A stretch of DNA of 64,000 bases from NCBI GenBank assembly GCA_038317095.1, contig JBBQBB010000002.1:1-64000 (forward strand), read 5' to 3'. The notes under the pieces were generated by a model. That model made no database searches, had not been told where the DNA came from, and was given only the letters and a program-made list of their open reading frames with translations. Below, piece after piece: positions 1 through 10,186 of this stretch (the first letter of the stretch is position 1; each line of letters starts with the position of its first letter). The translations under genes were made by a program, and so were the position numbers. The stretch comes from JAGXTF01 sp038317095 (GTDB lineage: Bacteria > Bacteroidota > Bacteroidia > NS11-12g > UBA955).

Positions 1-59
1 GTTATTGAATGATAATGGAATGAAAGTGCTTTAAATTAAGGCATTTGAGCCATAAGACG

Positions 60-67
60 TATCTTTG
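60..67 (+). promoter_or_regulatory. -7 promoter box of der
   Basis: TATCTTTG fits the Bacteroidota primary-sigma -7 consensus TAnnTTTG exactly and ends 11 nt before the der start codon. No convincing TTTG -33 element is seen at the usual 18-20 nt spacing. Confidence 0.6.
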
Positions 68-78
68 CAGATTCATTT

Positions 79-1389
79 ATGAGCCGTATTGTAGCCATTG
101 TAGGCCGTCCAAATGTTGGAAAATCCACTTTATTTAATCGTCTAACAGGCGAACGCAAAGCCATTGTTGATGATGTAAGCGGTGTCACACGAGACCGGCA
201 TTATGGCACCTCAGACTGGAATGGAATTGATTTTACGGTGATTGACACTGGCGGTTTTGTTCCTACCAGTATAGACGTTTTTGAAGCAGCCATTCGCGAG
301 CAAGTGCACATTGCCATCGACGAGGCAGATGTTTTGCTTTTTGTAGTGGATGTTACAACCGATGTGCATCCATTAGACGAAGAATTTGCCATGGTGCTTC
401 GTAAATCTAGAAAACCGGTAATGTTGGTTGTAAACAAAGTAGACAACGACAATTTGCGGATGGATAGCTTGGTATTTTATTCCTTAGGCTTCGAGCAATT
501 TTACGAGATTTCAGCCATTACAGGCAGTGGCAGTGGAGAGTTGTTGGACGACTTAGCCATAATTCTAAGAGACTTACCGCCAATTATTCAGGAAGAAGAT
601 CTACCTAGAATTGCCATAGTAGGACGGCCCAATGTGGGAAAATCTTCTCTAATTAATGCACTTATTGGACAAGAAAGAAACATTGTAACGGCTATTGCCG
701 GCACTACACGGGATAGCATCGATACAAGATATAGGGCTTTTGGAAAGGATTTAATTCTTACAGACACGGCAGGTATACGCAGAAAGAGCAAAGTACATGA
801 AAATATAGAGTTTTACAGTGTGATGCGCAGTTTGCGCGCCTTAGAAAATTCGGATATTGTTGTCATTGTTGTGGATGCTATTTTAGGGATAGAAGCTCAA
901 GATTTGAATTTATTTTGGTTAGCACATCGCCAAGGCAAAGGAATAATAATGCTAGTAAATAAATGGGATTTGGTAGTAAAAGAAACCAATACGCATTTGG
1001 ATTTTATTGAAAAAATTAAACGTGAAACTGCACCTTTTGTAGATTTTCCTATTCTTTTTATCTCGGCATTGACAAAGCAACGGATATTTCAGGCTACGGA
1101 AACCATTTTAGAAGTATACGAAAGGCTCACGTTTAAAACAACAACTAGCGAATTAAACAATTTTATGCTGCCTATAATTGAGGCTTACCCACCCCCAACC
1201 ACTAAAGGCAAAATGGTAAGGATTAAATACATAACCCAATTGAGAACGCGCAGGGTTGCTTTTGTGTTTTTCTGCAATTTGCCCCAGTATGTAGCTGAAA
1301 GTTATGGTAGATTTTTGGAAAACAAACTGCGAGAGCACTATCCATTATCTGGTGTACCTGTTTCTGTGTTTTTTAGAAAAAAAGGATAA
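79..1389 (+). CDS. der: Ribosome-associated GTPase Der (EngA)
   Basis: Essential double-GTPase needed for assembly of the 50S ribosomal subunit. The 436-residue protein has two tandem G domains, each with a P-loop reading GRPNVGKS (near residues 9 and 179), a DTGG or DTAG G3 motif, and NKVD and NKWD G4 motifs, followed by a KH-like C-terminal domain, which is the full architecture at the usual length. The start lies 11 nt after a TAnnTTTG promoter box. It abuts rlmN with no spacing, so the two are probably co-transcribed, and both act on ribosome maturation. I see no defects. Confidence 0.97.
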   Translation: MSRIVAIVGRPNVGKSTLFNRLTGERKAIVDDVSGVTRDRHYGTSDWNGIDFTVIDTGGFVPTSIDVFEAAIREQVHIAIDEADVLLFVVDVTTDVHPLDEEFAMVLRKSRKPVMLVVNKVDNDNLRMDSLVFYSLGFEQFYEISAITGSGSGELLDDLAIILRDLPPIIQEEDLPRIAIVGRPNVGKSSLINALIGQERNIVTAIAGTTRDSIDTRYRAFGKDLILTDTAGIRRKSKVHENIEFYSVMRSLRALENSDIVVIVVDAILGIEAQDLNLFWLAHRQGKGIIMLVNKWDLVVKETNTHLDFIEKIKRETAPFVDFPILFISALTKQRIFQATETILEVYERLTFKTTTSELNNFMLPIIEAYPPPTTKGKMVRIKYITQLRTRRVAFVFFCNLPQYVAESYGRFLENKLREHYPLSGVPVSVFFRKKG

Positions 1390-2433
1390 ATGCAAAAAAA
1401 ACAGGATATACGCAGTTTTTCAAAAACTGCATTGGAAACCCTGTTTCAGGAACTAGAATTGCCTGCATACAGAGCCAGACAAGTCTATAAATGGCTTTGG
1501 CAAAAAGGCGTTACAGATTTCGACCAAATGACAGATTTGGCGATTTCTCATAGGGCTAAGTTAACAGAAAATTTTGTGATTCAACCGCTAACCATTCATC
1601 TGGAGCAAAAAAGCAAAGATGGCACCATTAAATGTGCGTTTAAATTGCACGACGGGTTTTTCATAGAAGGGGTGCTAATTCCAACAGAAACGAGGATGAC
1701 AGCCTGCGTTAGTAGCCAAGTGGGTTGCAGTCTCGATTGTAAATTTTGTGCAACGGGTTATCTCAAACGCGAGAGAAATTTAGAGGCTGCAGAAATTTTT
1801 GACCAGGTTTGGTTGCTAAATAAATTGGCGCTTGAGAATTACGGAAAGAGCCTAGACAACATAGTTTATATGGGCATGGGAGAACCGCTTCTAAACTTTG
1901 CCAATATGTGGCGAAGCGTGGAGCTTATAACCTCACCCGATGGATTGAACATGAGTCCGCAACGCTTAACAATAAGCACCGCTGGTATCACAAAAATGAT
2001 TGTTAAAATGGCAGATGATGGTGCAAGATTCAATTTGGCAGTTAGTTTACATTCGGCCAACGACGAAAAGAGAAGCGCCATTATGCCTATAAACGAAAGT
2101 AACAATTTACAAATGTTGGCTGATGCTTTAACGCATTGGTATGAAAAAACAAAAAATAGGCCAACTTTGGAGTATGCGGTCATGGATGGAGTGAATGACC
2201 ATGCGGAGGAACTCACTGAACTGATTACTTTTGCTAAAAAATTTCCATGTAAAATTAACCTTATTGAATACAATCCCATATCCTTGGCTGAATTTAAACC
2301 AACAGGGAAGAGCAAAATGCAAAAATTTGCAGATGAGTTAGAAAGCCATCAGTTAATCGTAAATATTAGACGCAGCAGAGGCAAGGACATTGATGCTGCA
2401 TGCGGCCAGTTGGTAAACAACAGCGTAGTTTAA
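1390..2433 (+). CDS. rlmN: Dual-specificity RNA methyltransferase RlmN
   Basis: Radical-SAM enzyme that methylates C2 of A2503 in 23S rRNA and A37 of some tRNAs. The 347-residue protein carries the 4Fe-4S motif CSLDCKFC (CxxxCxxC, near residue 115), the GMGEPLLN SAM-binding motif near residue 165, and the conserved catalytic cysteine near the C terminus (AACGQL). The second catalytic cysteine expected for the family is the middle part of the radical-SAM domain and was not traced individually. The ATG follows directly on the der stop codon, suggesting translational coupling. Length and motifs are normal. Confidence 0.96.
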   Translation: MQKKQDIRSFSKTALETLFQELELPAYRARQVYKWLWQKGVTDFDQMTDLAISHRAKLTENFVIQPLTIHLEQKSKDGTIKCAFKLHDGFFIEGVLIPTETRMTACVSSQVGCSLDCKFCATGYLKRERNLEAAEIFDQVWLLNKLALENYGKSLDNIVYMGMGEPLLNFANMWRSVELITSPDGLNMSPQRLTISTAGITKMIVKMADDGARFNLAVSLHSANDEKRSAIMPINESNNLQMLADALTHWYEKTKNRPTLEYAVMDGVNDHAEELTELITFAKKFPCKINLIEYNPISLAEFKPTGKSKMQKFADELESHQLIVNIRRSRGKDIDAACGQLVNNSVV

Positions 2434-2549
2434 AAAAAGCCCAAATTCTGTCTATTTAAGTCTACAAATACATAATTTACAGCCTTTTTCATGCACAGTT
2501 AGCCACATTCCGTGAGGAATTTCAGCTACCAGAGAAAGTAACATAAAAG

Positions 2550-2557
2550 TAATTTTG
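2550..2557 (+). promoter_or_regulatory. -7 promoter box upstream of the PKD protein
   Basis: TAATTTTG matches TAnnTTTG. It lies 13 nt before an in-frame ATG at 2571 and 166 nt before the ATG at 2724 that I prefer as the start, so either there is a long leader or the protein begins further upstream. No -33 element is evident. Confidence 0.45.
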
Positions 2558-2723
2558 TTTTTTCAGTAAAATGCGTAACTTGCACCTTGATTTCAGCGTG
2601 TTCTGGCAGAAACCGTTGAGCAGTTTTCAAAAAGACATAAATGGCGATGCAACCTTTATCAATGCACCGGTGTCCAATGCGAACCAGCTTAATAATCTGG
2701 AATTCACCAAAAACGGAGGGAAA

Positions 2724-5700
2724 ATGGCAAAAAAAAATTACTCAAAACCTATTTGGTTAGGACTATTGTTATTGCTGGCAGCTGTAACAAAACCAATTGA
2801 ATTAAGAGCTGCATGCGCAAATGTAGCGCCTGTCTTTACTTATGTTAAGAGCAAAAGTTGTGGGTTTCCTGTTTCATTGTCGTTTACCAATACATCCACA
2901 GGTGTAAGTGCAAATGTAGCCACCTATTGGTGGTATATCGGTACTACCTTGCTCAAAACGGGTATTGGCAAATCTGGGGTTAGTTATTTAATTTTAACAC
3001 CTGGCAGTTACACTTTCAAGTTGGTAGTTAGAGATACTGGAAAATCGCCGTGCAAAGACAGCAGTTCCCAAACGATTACCATTAATCCGGGTGCTACTCC
3101 AAAAATTATTGACGGAAATGGGGTTTCATCCTATTCTCCATCTTGGGACCAGTGCATAGCTTCAACTGGAACACCAGATACTTTTGGGGTATATGTTCAA
3201 CCTGCAGATACCTTGGCCTCTTATAAAATTGGATGGGGCGATGGAACATCAAACGCTACAGGTACCAATTTGTTAAAAACCCAAAAGATATACCATCAAT
3301 ATACCACTTTGGGCCAATTTACAATGTGGATTGTAGTAACAAAAGGCTCATGCACAGATTCAATCAAAGCTATTGTCTCTAATGAACGCAATCCAGTGGC
3401 TGGAATAATTGGGCCACCTTCGGGTACAAATTCCGGTTGTGCACCATTAAAAGTGCGGTTTATAAACAACTCCATTAAAAGCTCTTCAAGCACAGTTTTC
3501 ACTTGGGATATGGGGGATGGAACAATTTACAAATTAGGCTCAACAAGCTATAAGGACACTTTATATCATACGTATAAAAAGAAGACCTGTGGTGGTTCAA
3601 TTAAAATCACAATGGACAACACTTGCGGCAGCAGTTACACCATTTGGAATCCGATTCAAATCCACACCAAAGACAGTGCCATTTTAAATTTAACAAACCC
3701 TAACAATTGCGATTTAACGCAAGATTTTATATTTGCGAATTTGTCGGTAGCCAAATTTTGTTCATCACCAAACCCACGGAAGTATAAATTTATTTGGGGC
3801 GATGGATCTAGTTCGGCTTGGGTTACTACTACGGCGAATCAAAACCATAAATATAGCGCTAGAGGCACTTACACTGCGCTGCTCATAGATTCAAACTCTT
3901 GCGGTAAAGACACGAACAAATATATTTTTAAAATTGATTCTTTTGTGACTGCAAAAATGAAAGGAACACCTATATCAGGGTGTTCACCGTTAAATGTTTC
4001 ATTTACAGATTTAAGTTCTGCAAATGCAACCTCTAGAAGTTGGAATTACGGAGATGGAACAGCAACCTCATCCACCAAAAACCCAACCCATTTGTATACC
4101 AAAGGAGGCACTTTTCTTGCAATTTTAACGGTGGGAAATAGTTGTGGAAATAAATCCGATTCCTTAAAAATTAATGTGAAGCAGAAGGTAATCGCTGGCA
4201 TCGCATCAATTTCCGGTGGTTGCCCACCTGTGGTTGTAAATTATTCAAATACCAGTGTTCAAGGTACTTCAGGCACTCCAACCTACAAGTGGGATTTGGG
4301 CGACGGAAGCACTTCAACCCAAAAGAACCCTGCCAGTAAATCTTTTACTGCTATTGGTAAATATACTGTGCGGTTAATCGCTACGGACAGTTGCGGATCT
4401 GATACCTCAACAACAACTTTTACAGTGAATGGCAAACCAATAGTTGTGATAACCCCTACCAATGCGGCCGATTGCCAAGGGAGTAAAGCGGAAGTTGGTT
4501 TTTTAGCGGATCCGTTCAATTCTGCAACTGTAAATTGGGGTGATGGAAATTTTAGTTCATTAGGCAACTTCGGAAACGTAGTACAAAAACAAACTCACAT
4601 TTATGACTCCGCCAAAACCTATCAAATCTCAGTAATAATTATCTCTCCAAACGGATGCAAGGATACTGTTAAAAAAAATATTGTCATAACTCCAAGACCT
4701 ACAATTTCCTTTACATCGAGTGCGCCAGGTGGCTGCGGACCTTTAAAAATCACATTCAGCAATACAAGTAAACACAATGGTGTAGGCACTATTTCAAACA
4801 TGAAATTTATTTGGAATTATCGCAACGGCACAAAAAGTTATGGCAAGGATTCCCAAGCAACATTTGTTGCTTCGAAAACAAAAGATTCTATCTATGGGGT
4901 AAAATTGATTGGAACCAATTCCTACGGCTGCATCGATTCAACAACTAATCCCATCACAATTTACCCTAAACCATTAAGCAAATTTACTTTATCCGCAAAT
5001 TCGGGATGCGCACCCTTAAATATTAATACCTCTAATTTATCTAAACCGTACGATACAGGTTCCATCTCCATTATGAAATTCGTATGGAATTTTGGCAATG
5101 GAAGAAAAGCATATCGTGCCGATACCGCTGCAAAGTATCTTGCAAGTAAAACCAAGGATACTATATACAATTTAAGCTTGGTTGCTATTTCCGAACATGG
5201 TTGTTTAGACACAAGTTATTCTACAGTGCGGGTTTATCCAAAACCACTTTCTAAATTCACAACCAATGCAAGCAGCGGTTGTAGACCCTTAAATATTACA
5301 TTTAACAACCTGAGCAAACCCTACGATACGGGTTCTATTTCAATAATGACTTTTAAATGGGATTTCGGCAATCGAATATCTTCTACCAAAACTTACCCTA
5401 CAACTGTTTATGCGGATAAAATAGACAATGATACAAGTTACAATATCCAATTAATTGCGACCAGCGAACATGGGTGTTTGGACACCAGCAAGTCAGTGGT
5501 TCTGTTGCACCCCGACCCAAGAATTTCGTATAACTTAAGCCAAAATAGTGGTTGCGGACCCTTAACGGTGAAATTTACCAACAATACCGTAAATGGCGTG
5601 AAGTTTTCTTGGGATTTTGGAGGCTATGGAAAAGATACAGCCCGGAATCCTACAAAAGTGTTTTATGGAAGACCTATTTTTGATAGTACAATAACTGTTA

Positions 5701-7829
5701 AATTAAGTGCATTGTCTAAATTTGGCTGTAAATCTGACACCATTAAAGAAAAGATTAACGTAAATGGCGCACCCATTGCGAATTACATAATTTTAAAAGA
5801 TACATTTTGTTTCCCGGATCCAGTTCAGTTTTTAAACCAAAGTCTTGCCTCATATAACTACAAATGGGATTTAGGTGATGGCACAACCACTGCAACAACA
5901 AACCCTAAACATTTGTTTGGCAAATCCAGCAGTCCTTTTAAAGACACTACTTATTTTATCAAATTAATTGCAACAAGTCCTTTTGGTTGCAAAGACACCG
6001 CCAAAGGTACAATGACGGTTTTACCATATCCAATTCCAAAGTTCAGCATTGACAAACCAGCTGGTTGTGCTCCACATACGGTAAAATTCACCAATAATTC
6101 CGTAAATGTTAAAAGCTATTTTTGGATATTTGGCGATGGTTATACCTCAACCGCTGTAAATCCAACGCATACTTTTGTGAACACAGGCATTACGGATACG
6201 TCATATCATGTAGTGCTTTACACTTATTCTGCGGATTGTGTAGATTCCGTAGGAATATGGATTCCTGTGTATAAACCATCCTATTCATTTTTTAGAACGG
6301 ACAGGGTGAGCCCTTGTGATGCGGGCTATTTCACATTCGACGGTTTGGCCGAGAATGCAAAATCTGTTTTATACAAATTTGGGGATGGTACAACTTCTAC
6401 CAATCCCAACCCAACGCATTTGTTTCCAACCTCTCCTTATCAAGATACGGGTTATACGGTTACACTTTATACAACCAGCCCAAGGGGATGCACCGACTCT
6501 TTCAAACGCGCGGTAACATTGGCACAGAGACTTCAGATTGGTATGAAGGATACCAGTTGGGCACTTTGTGCTCCAGCTTTGGTAAAATTTAAAAACTATA
6601 CCAAGGGAGCAGTAACTTTCATTTGGGATTTTGGAGACAATTCTGGCAGTGCGTCTAGAGACCCTTTGCACGAATACCAAAAACCAGGTGTTTACAATTA
6701 TAAATTGTATGCTTTTGATGCAAATGGCTGTATGGACAGCATAGCAAGTATTGGCACAATTCGGGTAGATCAGTCACCAAAAGCGGATTTTGATTACAGC
6801 CCAGGCAAGGGTCGTATGCCTAATGACAATAGAATTTTCTTTACAAGCAAAGCAAAATCGGCCATTCCAATTCTCCATCGATGGGACTTTAGCGATCCCG
6901 CTGGCAGTCCTGCCACATCCACATCCATCAACCCTTTTCACGATTTTAGCGATTCTGGAAATTTTGTAATTCGCTTGGTTGTGGACAATGGCGGTTGCAC
7001 GGATACAGCGTACAATACTGTGCGCATAGAGCCGCCTTTCCCCACGCCAGATTTTATTGTAGATCGGGATTCTGGTTGCCCACCACTTACTGTTACGTTT
7101 ACAAATAAAAGCGTAAATGCGGATCGTTACATATGGTTTTTTGGGGATGGGGAAAGAAGCGATTTGCAAAACCCAACCCATACTTATAAATACAGTGGAT
7201 ACTATGATGTTATACTCATCGGAAAAGGACCTGGTGGTGAGGGTAAAACTGAGAAAAAATTCTTTATTAAAGTGCTAAATGCACCATTTACTTATTTTAA
7301 TGTAACACCATCCATTTTGTTTTTACCCAATGCAACTATTATAACGCGAAACTTAACCACTGGAGCCATTTCTTACAATTGGAACGTATTTTACAATCCT
7401 ACGGGAAACAAGGTTGGAACTAGCACCAAGCCAAACCCATATTTTAATGTGAATGATACAGGATATTACGATGTACAATTAATTTCCATGAGCAATCAAG
7501 GTTGTTTTGACACCCTAATGTTGCAAAAACCAATTTATGTTAATCCTAAGGGAATTTTATTCGTGCCGTCTGCCTTTACGCCTACAAACGACGATAAAAA
7601 TGAAATATTCAAACCGGATGTGAGCAACGTTCAAAAGAAGTATTATTATTTTTCGATATATAACCGTTGGGGTGAAAGACTTTTCGAAACCAATGATCCT
7701 TCGCAAGGCTGGGATGGAACAAAAAATGGTGAGCTTTGTCCAATAGGGGTTTATGTTTTCAAAGTAAAAGCGAAATTCTTGAATGGTGACGATGTTTCAA
7801 GCGATGGTGTTATAACTCTATTGAGATAA
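2724..7829 (+). CDS. Giant PKD-repeat protein with type B T9SS (gliding-motility) C-terminal domain
   Basis: Secreted surface protein of about 1701 residues. It has a signal peptide (basic start, leucine-rich core, cleavage near residue 28), then about 18 PKD-like repeats of roughly 85 residues. These typically open with GCxPLxVxFxNxS, contain WDFGDG-like turns and end in GCxD, so each repeat carries two cysteines. The C terminus (FVPSAFTPTNDD, later YNRWGERLFET and GWDGT) is the CHU_C/gliding-motility-associated type B sorting domain used by T9SS. The ATG at 2724 is chosen because it is preceded by GGAGGG and begins the signal peptide; the frame stays open for 51 more codons upstream. The function is probably adhesion or surface structure, by family; no ligand can be inferred. 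It converges on the uxs gene. Confidence 0.9.
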   Translation: MAKKNYSKPIWLGLLLLLAAVTKPIELRAACANVAPVFTYVKSKSCGFPVSLSFTNTSTGVSANVATYWWYIGTTLLKTGIGKSGVSYLILTPGSYTFKLVVRDTGKSPCKDSSSQTITINPGATPKIIDGNGVSSYSPSWDQCIASTGTPDTFGVYVQPADTLASYKIGWGDGTSNATGTNLLKTQKIYHQYTTLGQFTMWIVVTKGSCTDSIKAIVSNERNPVAGIIGPPSGTNSGCAPLKVRFINNSIKSSSSTVFTWDMGDGTIYKLGSTSYKDTLYHTYKKKTCGGSIKITMDNTCGSSYTIWNPIQIHTKDSAILNLTNPNNCDLTQDFIFANLSVAKFCSSPNPRKYKFIWGDGSSSAWVTTTANQNHKYSARGTYTALLIDSNSCGKDTNKYIFKIDSFVTAKMKGTPISGCSPLNVSFTDLSSANATSRSWNYGDGTATSSTKNPTHLYTKGGTFLAILTVGNSCGNKSDSLKINVKQKVIAGIASISGGCPPVVVNYSNTSVQGTSGTPTYKWDLGDGSTSTQKNPASKSFTAIGKYTVRLIATDSCGSDTSTTTFTVNGKPIVVITPTNAADCQGSKAEVGFLADPFNSATVNWGDGNFSSLGNFGNVVQKQTHIYDSAKTYQISVIIISPNGCKDTVKKNIVITPRPTISFTSSAPGGCGPLKITFSNTSKHNGVGTISNMKFIWNYRNGTKSYGKDSQATFVASKTKDSIYGVKLIGTNSYGCIDSTTNPITIYPKPLSKFTLSANSGCAPLNINTSNLSKPYDTGSISIMKFVWNFGNGRKAYRADTAAKYLASKTKDTIYNLSLVAISEHGCLDTSYSTVRVYPKPLSKFTTNASSGCRPLNITFNNLSKPYDTGSISIMTFKWDFGNRISSTKTYPTTVYADKIDNDTSYNIQLIATSEHGCLDTSKSVVLLHPDPRISYNLSQNSGCGPLTVKFTNNTVNGVKFSWDFGGYGKDTARNPTKVFYGRPIFDSTITVKLSALSKFGCKSDTIKEKINVNGAPIANYIILKDTFCFPDPVQFLNQSLASYNYKWDLGDGTTTATTNPKHLFGKSSSPFKDTTYFIKLIATSPFGCKDTAKGTMTVLPYPIPKFSIDKPAGCAPHTVKFTNNSVNVKSYFWIFGDGYTSTAVNPTHTFVNTGITDTSYHVVLYTYSADCVDSVGIWIPVYKPSYSFFRTDRVSPCDAGYFTFDGLAENAKSVLYKFGDGTTSTNPNPTHLFPTSPYQDTGYTVTLYTTSPRGCTDSFKRAVTLAQRLQIGMKDTSWALCAPALVKFKNYTKGAVTFIWDFGDNSGSASRDPLHEYQKPGVYNYKLYAFDANGCMDSIASIGTIRVDQSPKADFDYSPGKGRMPNDNRIFFTSKAKSAIPILHRWDFSDPAGSPATSTSINPFHDFSDSGNFVIRLVVDNGGCTDTAYNTVRIEPPFPTPDFIVDRDSGCPPLTVTFTNKSVNADRYIWFFGDGERSDLQNPTHTYKYSGYYDVILIGKGPGGEGKTEKKFFIKVLNAPFTYFNVTPSILFLPNATIITRNLTTGAISYNWNVFYNPTGNKVGTSTKPNPYFNVNDTGYYDVQLISMSNQGCFDTLMLQKPIYVNPKGILFVPSAFTPTNDDKNEIFKPDVSNVQKKYYYFSIYNRWGERLFETNDPSQGWDGTKNGELCPIGVYVFKVKAKFLNGDDVSSDGVITLLR
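4964..5515 (+). repeat. Recently duplicated PKD repeat units inside the giant protein
   Basis: Two adjacent repeat units share the string LSKPYDTGSISIM and later SEHGCLDTS almost without change, and the unit before them is also related. The other units are much more diverged, so this block looks like a recent tandem duplication within the gene. Confidence 0.7.
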
Positions 7830-7843
7830 AAAATTATAACCTT

Positions 7844-7876
7844 AAAATAAAGCGCATTTATGCGCTTTATTTTTTT
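7844..7876. terminator. Bidirectional intrinsic terminator
   Basis: A perfect 13-bp stem (arms 7844-7856 and 7861-7873) with a TTTA loop has A-runs on one side and T-runs on the other, so it can end transcripts from both converging genes. It includes the stop codon and last codons of the UDP-glucuronate decarboxylase gene. Confidence 0.85.
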
Positions 7877-8862
7877 AAATAGGTGTCAAATTCTTTATGA
7901 TTGGCTTCATCATAAAGCCTATCCTTTGGCAACGATTTAAAATAGGCATAGGTAATTTGTAAACCTTCAGCACGCCCAATTTTTGGTTCCCATTTTAGCA
8001 ATTCTCGCGCTTTTGCAATATCAGGTTGCCTTTGTTTTGGATCGTCGACAGGTAGTTGTTTGTAAATTATTTTTTGACTCGTACCGGTTAATTTTATAAT
8101 TTCTTCCGCAAAATCTGCGATGGTAATCTCATCTGGATTTCCAATATTTACTGGATAGGCATAATCACTGAGCAGTAAACGATAAATTCCTTCGACCAAA
8201 TCGTCCACATAACAAAAACTACGGGTTTGACTGCCATCCCCAAATATGGTAAGATCCTCTCCGCGCAGCGCTTGACCAATGAATGCGGGTAACACCCTGC
8301 CATCATTGAGTCGCATTCTTGGTCCGTAGGTATTGAAAATTCGAACGATTCGCGTTTCTAAATTGTGGTAAGTATGGTAGGCCATAGTTATAGCTTCTTG
8401 AAATCTTTTAGCTTCATCGTAAACCCCCCTAGGACCCACGGGATTAACATTGCCCCAATAATCTTCATTTTGTGGATGCACAGCAGGATCTCCGTAAACT
8501 TCACTTGTACTTGCCACAAGTATTCTTGCATTTTTTTGTTTTGCCAGACCCAATAAATTATGTGTACCAAGAGAACCTACCTTAAGGGTTTGAATCGGAA
8601 TTTTTAAATAATCAATGGGACTGGCGGGACTGGCAAAATGCAAAATATAATGCAACTCACCTGGCACATGTACAAATTTGGAAATATCGTGGTGGTAAAA
8701 TTCAAAATGCTCAAGATGCATCAGGTGTTCAAGGTTCCTCAAGTCTCCCGTTATTAGATTGTCCATCGCTATTACATGACAATCCTCAGCAATAAATCTA
8801 TCGCATAAATGTGATCCTAAAAAGCCTGCAGCACCTGTTATTAAAACGCGTTTTCTACCCAT
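7867..8862 (-). CDS. uxs: UDP-glucuronate decarboxylase (UDP-xylose synthase)
   Basis: Short-chain dehydrogenase/epimerase that oxidatively decarboxylates UDP-glucuronate to UDP-xylose in the cytoplasm. The 331-residue protein starts with the NAD-binding GAAGFLGSH motif and has the catalytic YDEAK (YxxxK) near residue 150, plus the GPRMRLNDGRVLPAF region typical of UXS. It lies 2 nt downstream of ugd, which makes its substrate, so the pair forms UDP-glucose to UDP-glucuronate to UDP-xylose. ArnA-like enzymes that stop at the 4-keto intermediate belong to a related family, and the aminotransferase at the head of the operon leaves that possibility open. The 3' end overlaps a bidirectional terminator. 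Confidence 0.92.
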   Translation of the reverse strand: MGRKRVLITGAAGFLGSHLCDRFIAEDCHVIAMDNLITGDLRNLEHLMHLEHFEFYHHDISKFVHVPGELHYILHFASPASPIDYLKIPIQTLKVGSLGTHNLLGLAKQKNARILVASTSEVYGDPAVHPQNEDYWGNVNPVGPRGVYDEAKRFQEAITMAYHTYHNLETRIVRIFNTYGPRMRLNDGRVLPAFIGQALRGEDLTIFGDGSQTRSFCYVDDLVEGIYRLLLSDYAYPVNIGNPDEITIADFAEEIIKLTGTSQKIIYKQLPVDDPKQRQPDIAKARELLKWEPKIGRAEGLQITYAYFKSLPKDRLYDEANHKEFDTYLKK

Positions 8863-8864
8863 GG

Positions 8865-10175
8865 TTATGATTTTCTACCTATACTATAATATTCGAACCC
8901 TTTTTTCTTAATCGTATCCACTTCAAATACATTCCGCCCGTCAAAAATTACTTTATTTTTTAATGATACGGAAAGCAAATCAAAATCGGGAGTTCTAAAT
9001 TCTGGCCATTCCGTGGCAATCACTAAAAAATCCGCACCTTCAATGGCTTCATACTGGGTATCGAAAAAAGAAATTCGGTCGCCCATTACCTCTTTAACAT
9101 TGGCCATTGCTTCAGGATCGAAAGCTTGTATTTTTACACCCAGGTTCAGCAATTCTTCGATGATTTCAAGTGCGGGAGCATCTCTAATATCATCTGTATT
9201 TGGTTTAAAAGCCAAACCCCAAATCGCAGCTGTTTTCCCAGACAAATCTTGATTGAATCTATTGAGAATTTTAGGTACCAAAACCTTTTTTTGAATTGAA
9301 TTTACTTCTTCAACGGCTTTTAATATTTTAAAATCATAACCAATTTCTTGCGCAGAATAAACCAACGCTTTCACATCTTTTGGAAAACAACTGCCACCAT
9401 ATCCGATTCCTGGAAATAAAAACCGTTTTCCTATCCTTTGGTCAGAACCCATGCCCAAACGAACCATATCCACATCCGCATCCATCAATTCGCAAAGTCT
9501 GGATATTTCGTTCATAAAAGAAATTTTTGCTGCAAGAAAACTATTGGCTGCATATTTTGTCAGTTCTGCGCTTTTAATATCCATGAAAATAATTGGATTT
9601 CCTTGTCTTACATAGGGTGCATAAAGCTCTGCCATAATTTGTTTGGCCTGTTCGCTTTTTACACCAATAACTACCCTGTCTGGTTTCATAAAATCATCCA
9701 CAGCTACACCTTCTCTTAAAAATTCTGGGTTTGATACTACATCAAAATCTCCTGCATAATTTTCGACAATAGCATTGTGCACTTTCTCACCCGTTCCAAC
9801 TGGGACTGTACTTTTGTTTACAATAACTTTATAATCACCCGGTTTTAATATTTTTCCGATGTCGCGGGCAACCCCCAAAACATATTTTAGGTCCGCACTT
9901 CCATCCTCACCTGGAGGTGTTGGCAAAGCCAAAAAAATGACCTGGCTTTGATCAACGGCCTCTTTTAATTGAGTGGTAAACGTTAATCGCCCTTCTTTTA
10001 AATTTCGCTTAAACAACAAATCCAATCCGGGTTCATAAATCGTAATTTGACCATTTTTTAATTTTTCGACCTTGGTTTCATCAATATCGACACAAATAAC
10101 TTTATTCCCAGTTTCGGCAAAACAGGTTCCACTTACCAAACCTACGTAACCTGTTCCAATGACAGCAATTTTCAT
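8865..10175 (-). CDS. ugd: UDP-glucose 6-dehydrogenase
   Basis: Oxidises UDP-glucose to UDP-glucuronate with two NAD. The 436-residue protein shows the N-terminal Rossmann motif GTGYVG, the central dimerisation helix region, and the catalytic cysteine in GYGGSCFPKD near residue 260; the C-terminal UDP-binding domain is intact. It is the middle gene of a three-gene minus-strand operon, 11 nt after the aminotransferase and 2 nt before uxs. Such operons normally feed polysaccharide or O-antigen synthesis. Confidence 0.95.
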   Translation of the reverse strand: MKIAVIGTGYVGLVSGTCFAETGNKVICVDIDETKVEKLKNGQITIYEPGLDLLFKRNLKEGRLTFTTQLKEAVDQSQVIFLALPTPPGEDGSADLKYVLGVARDIGKILKPGDYKVIVNKSTVPVGTGEKVHNAIVENYAGDFDVVSNPEFLREGVAVDDFMKPDRVVIGVKSEQAKQIMAELYAPYVRQGNPIIFMDIKSAELTKYAANSFLAAKISFMNEISRLCELMDADVDMVRLGMGSDQRIGKRFLFPGIGYGGSCFPKDVKALVYSAQEIGYDFKILKAVEEVNSIQKKVLVPKILNRFNQDLSGKTAAIWGLAFKPNTDDIRDAPALEIIEELLNLGVKIQAFDPEAMANVKEVMGDRISFFDTQYEAIEGADFLVIATEWPEFRTPDFDLLSVSLKNKVIFDGRNVFEVDTIKKKGFEYYSIGRKS

Positions 10176-10186
10176 AAATATTTTAT

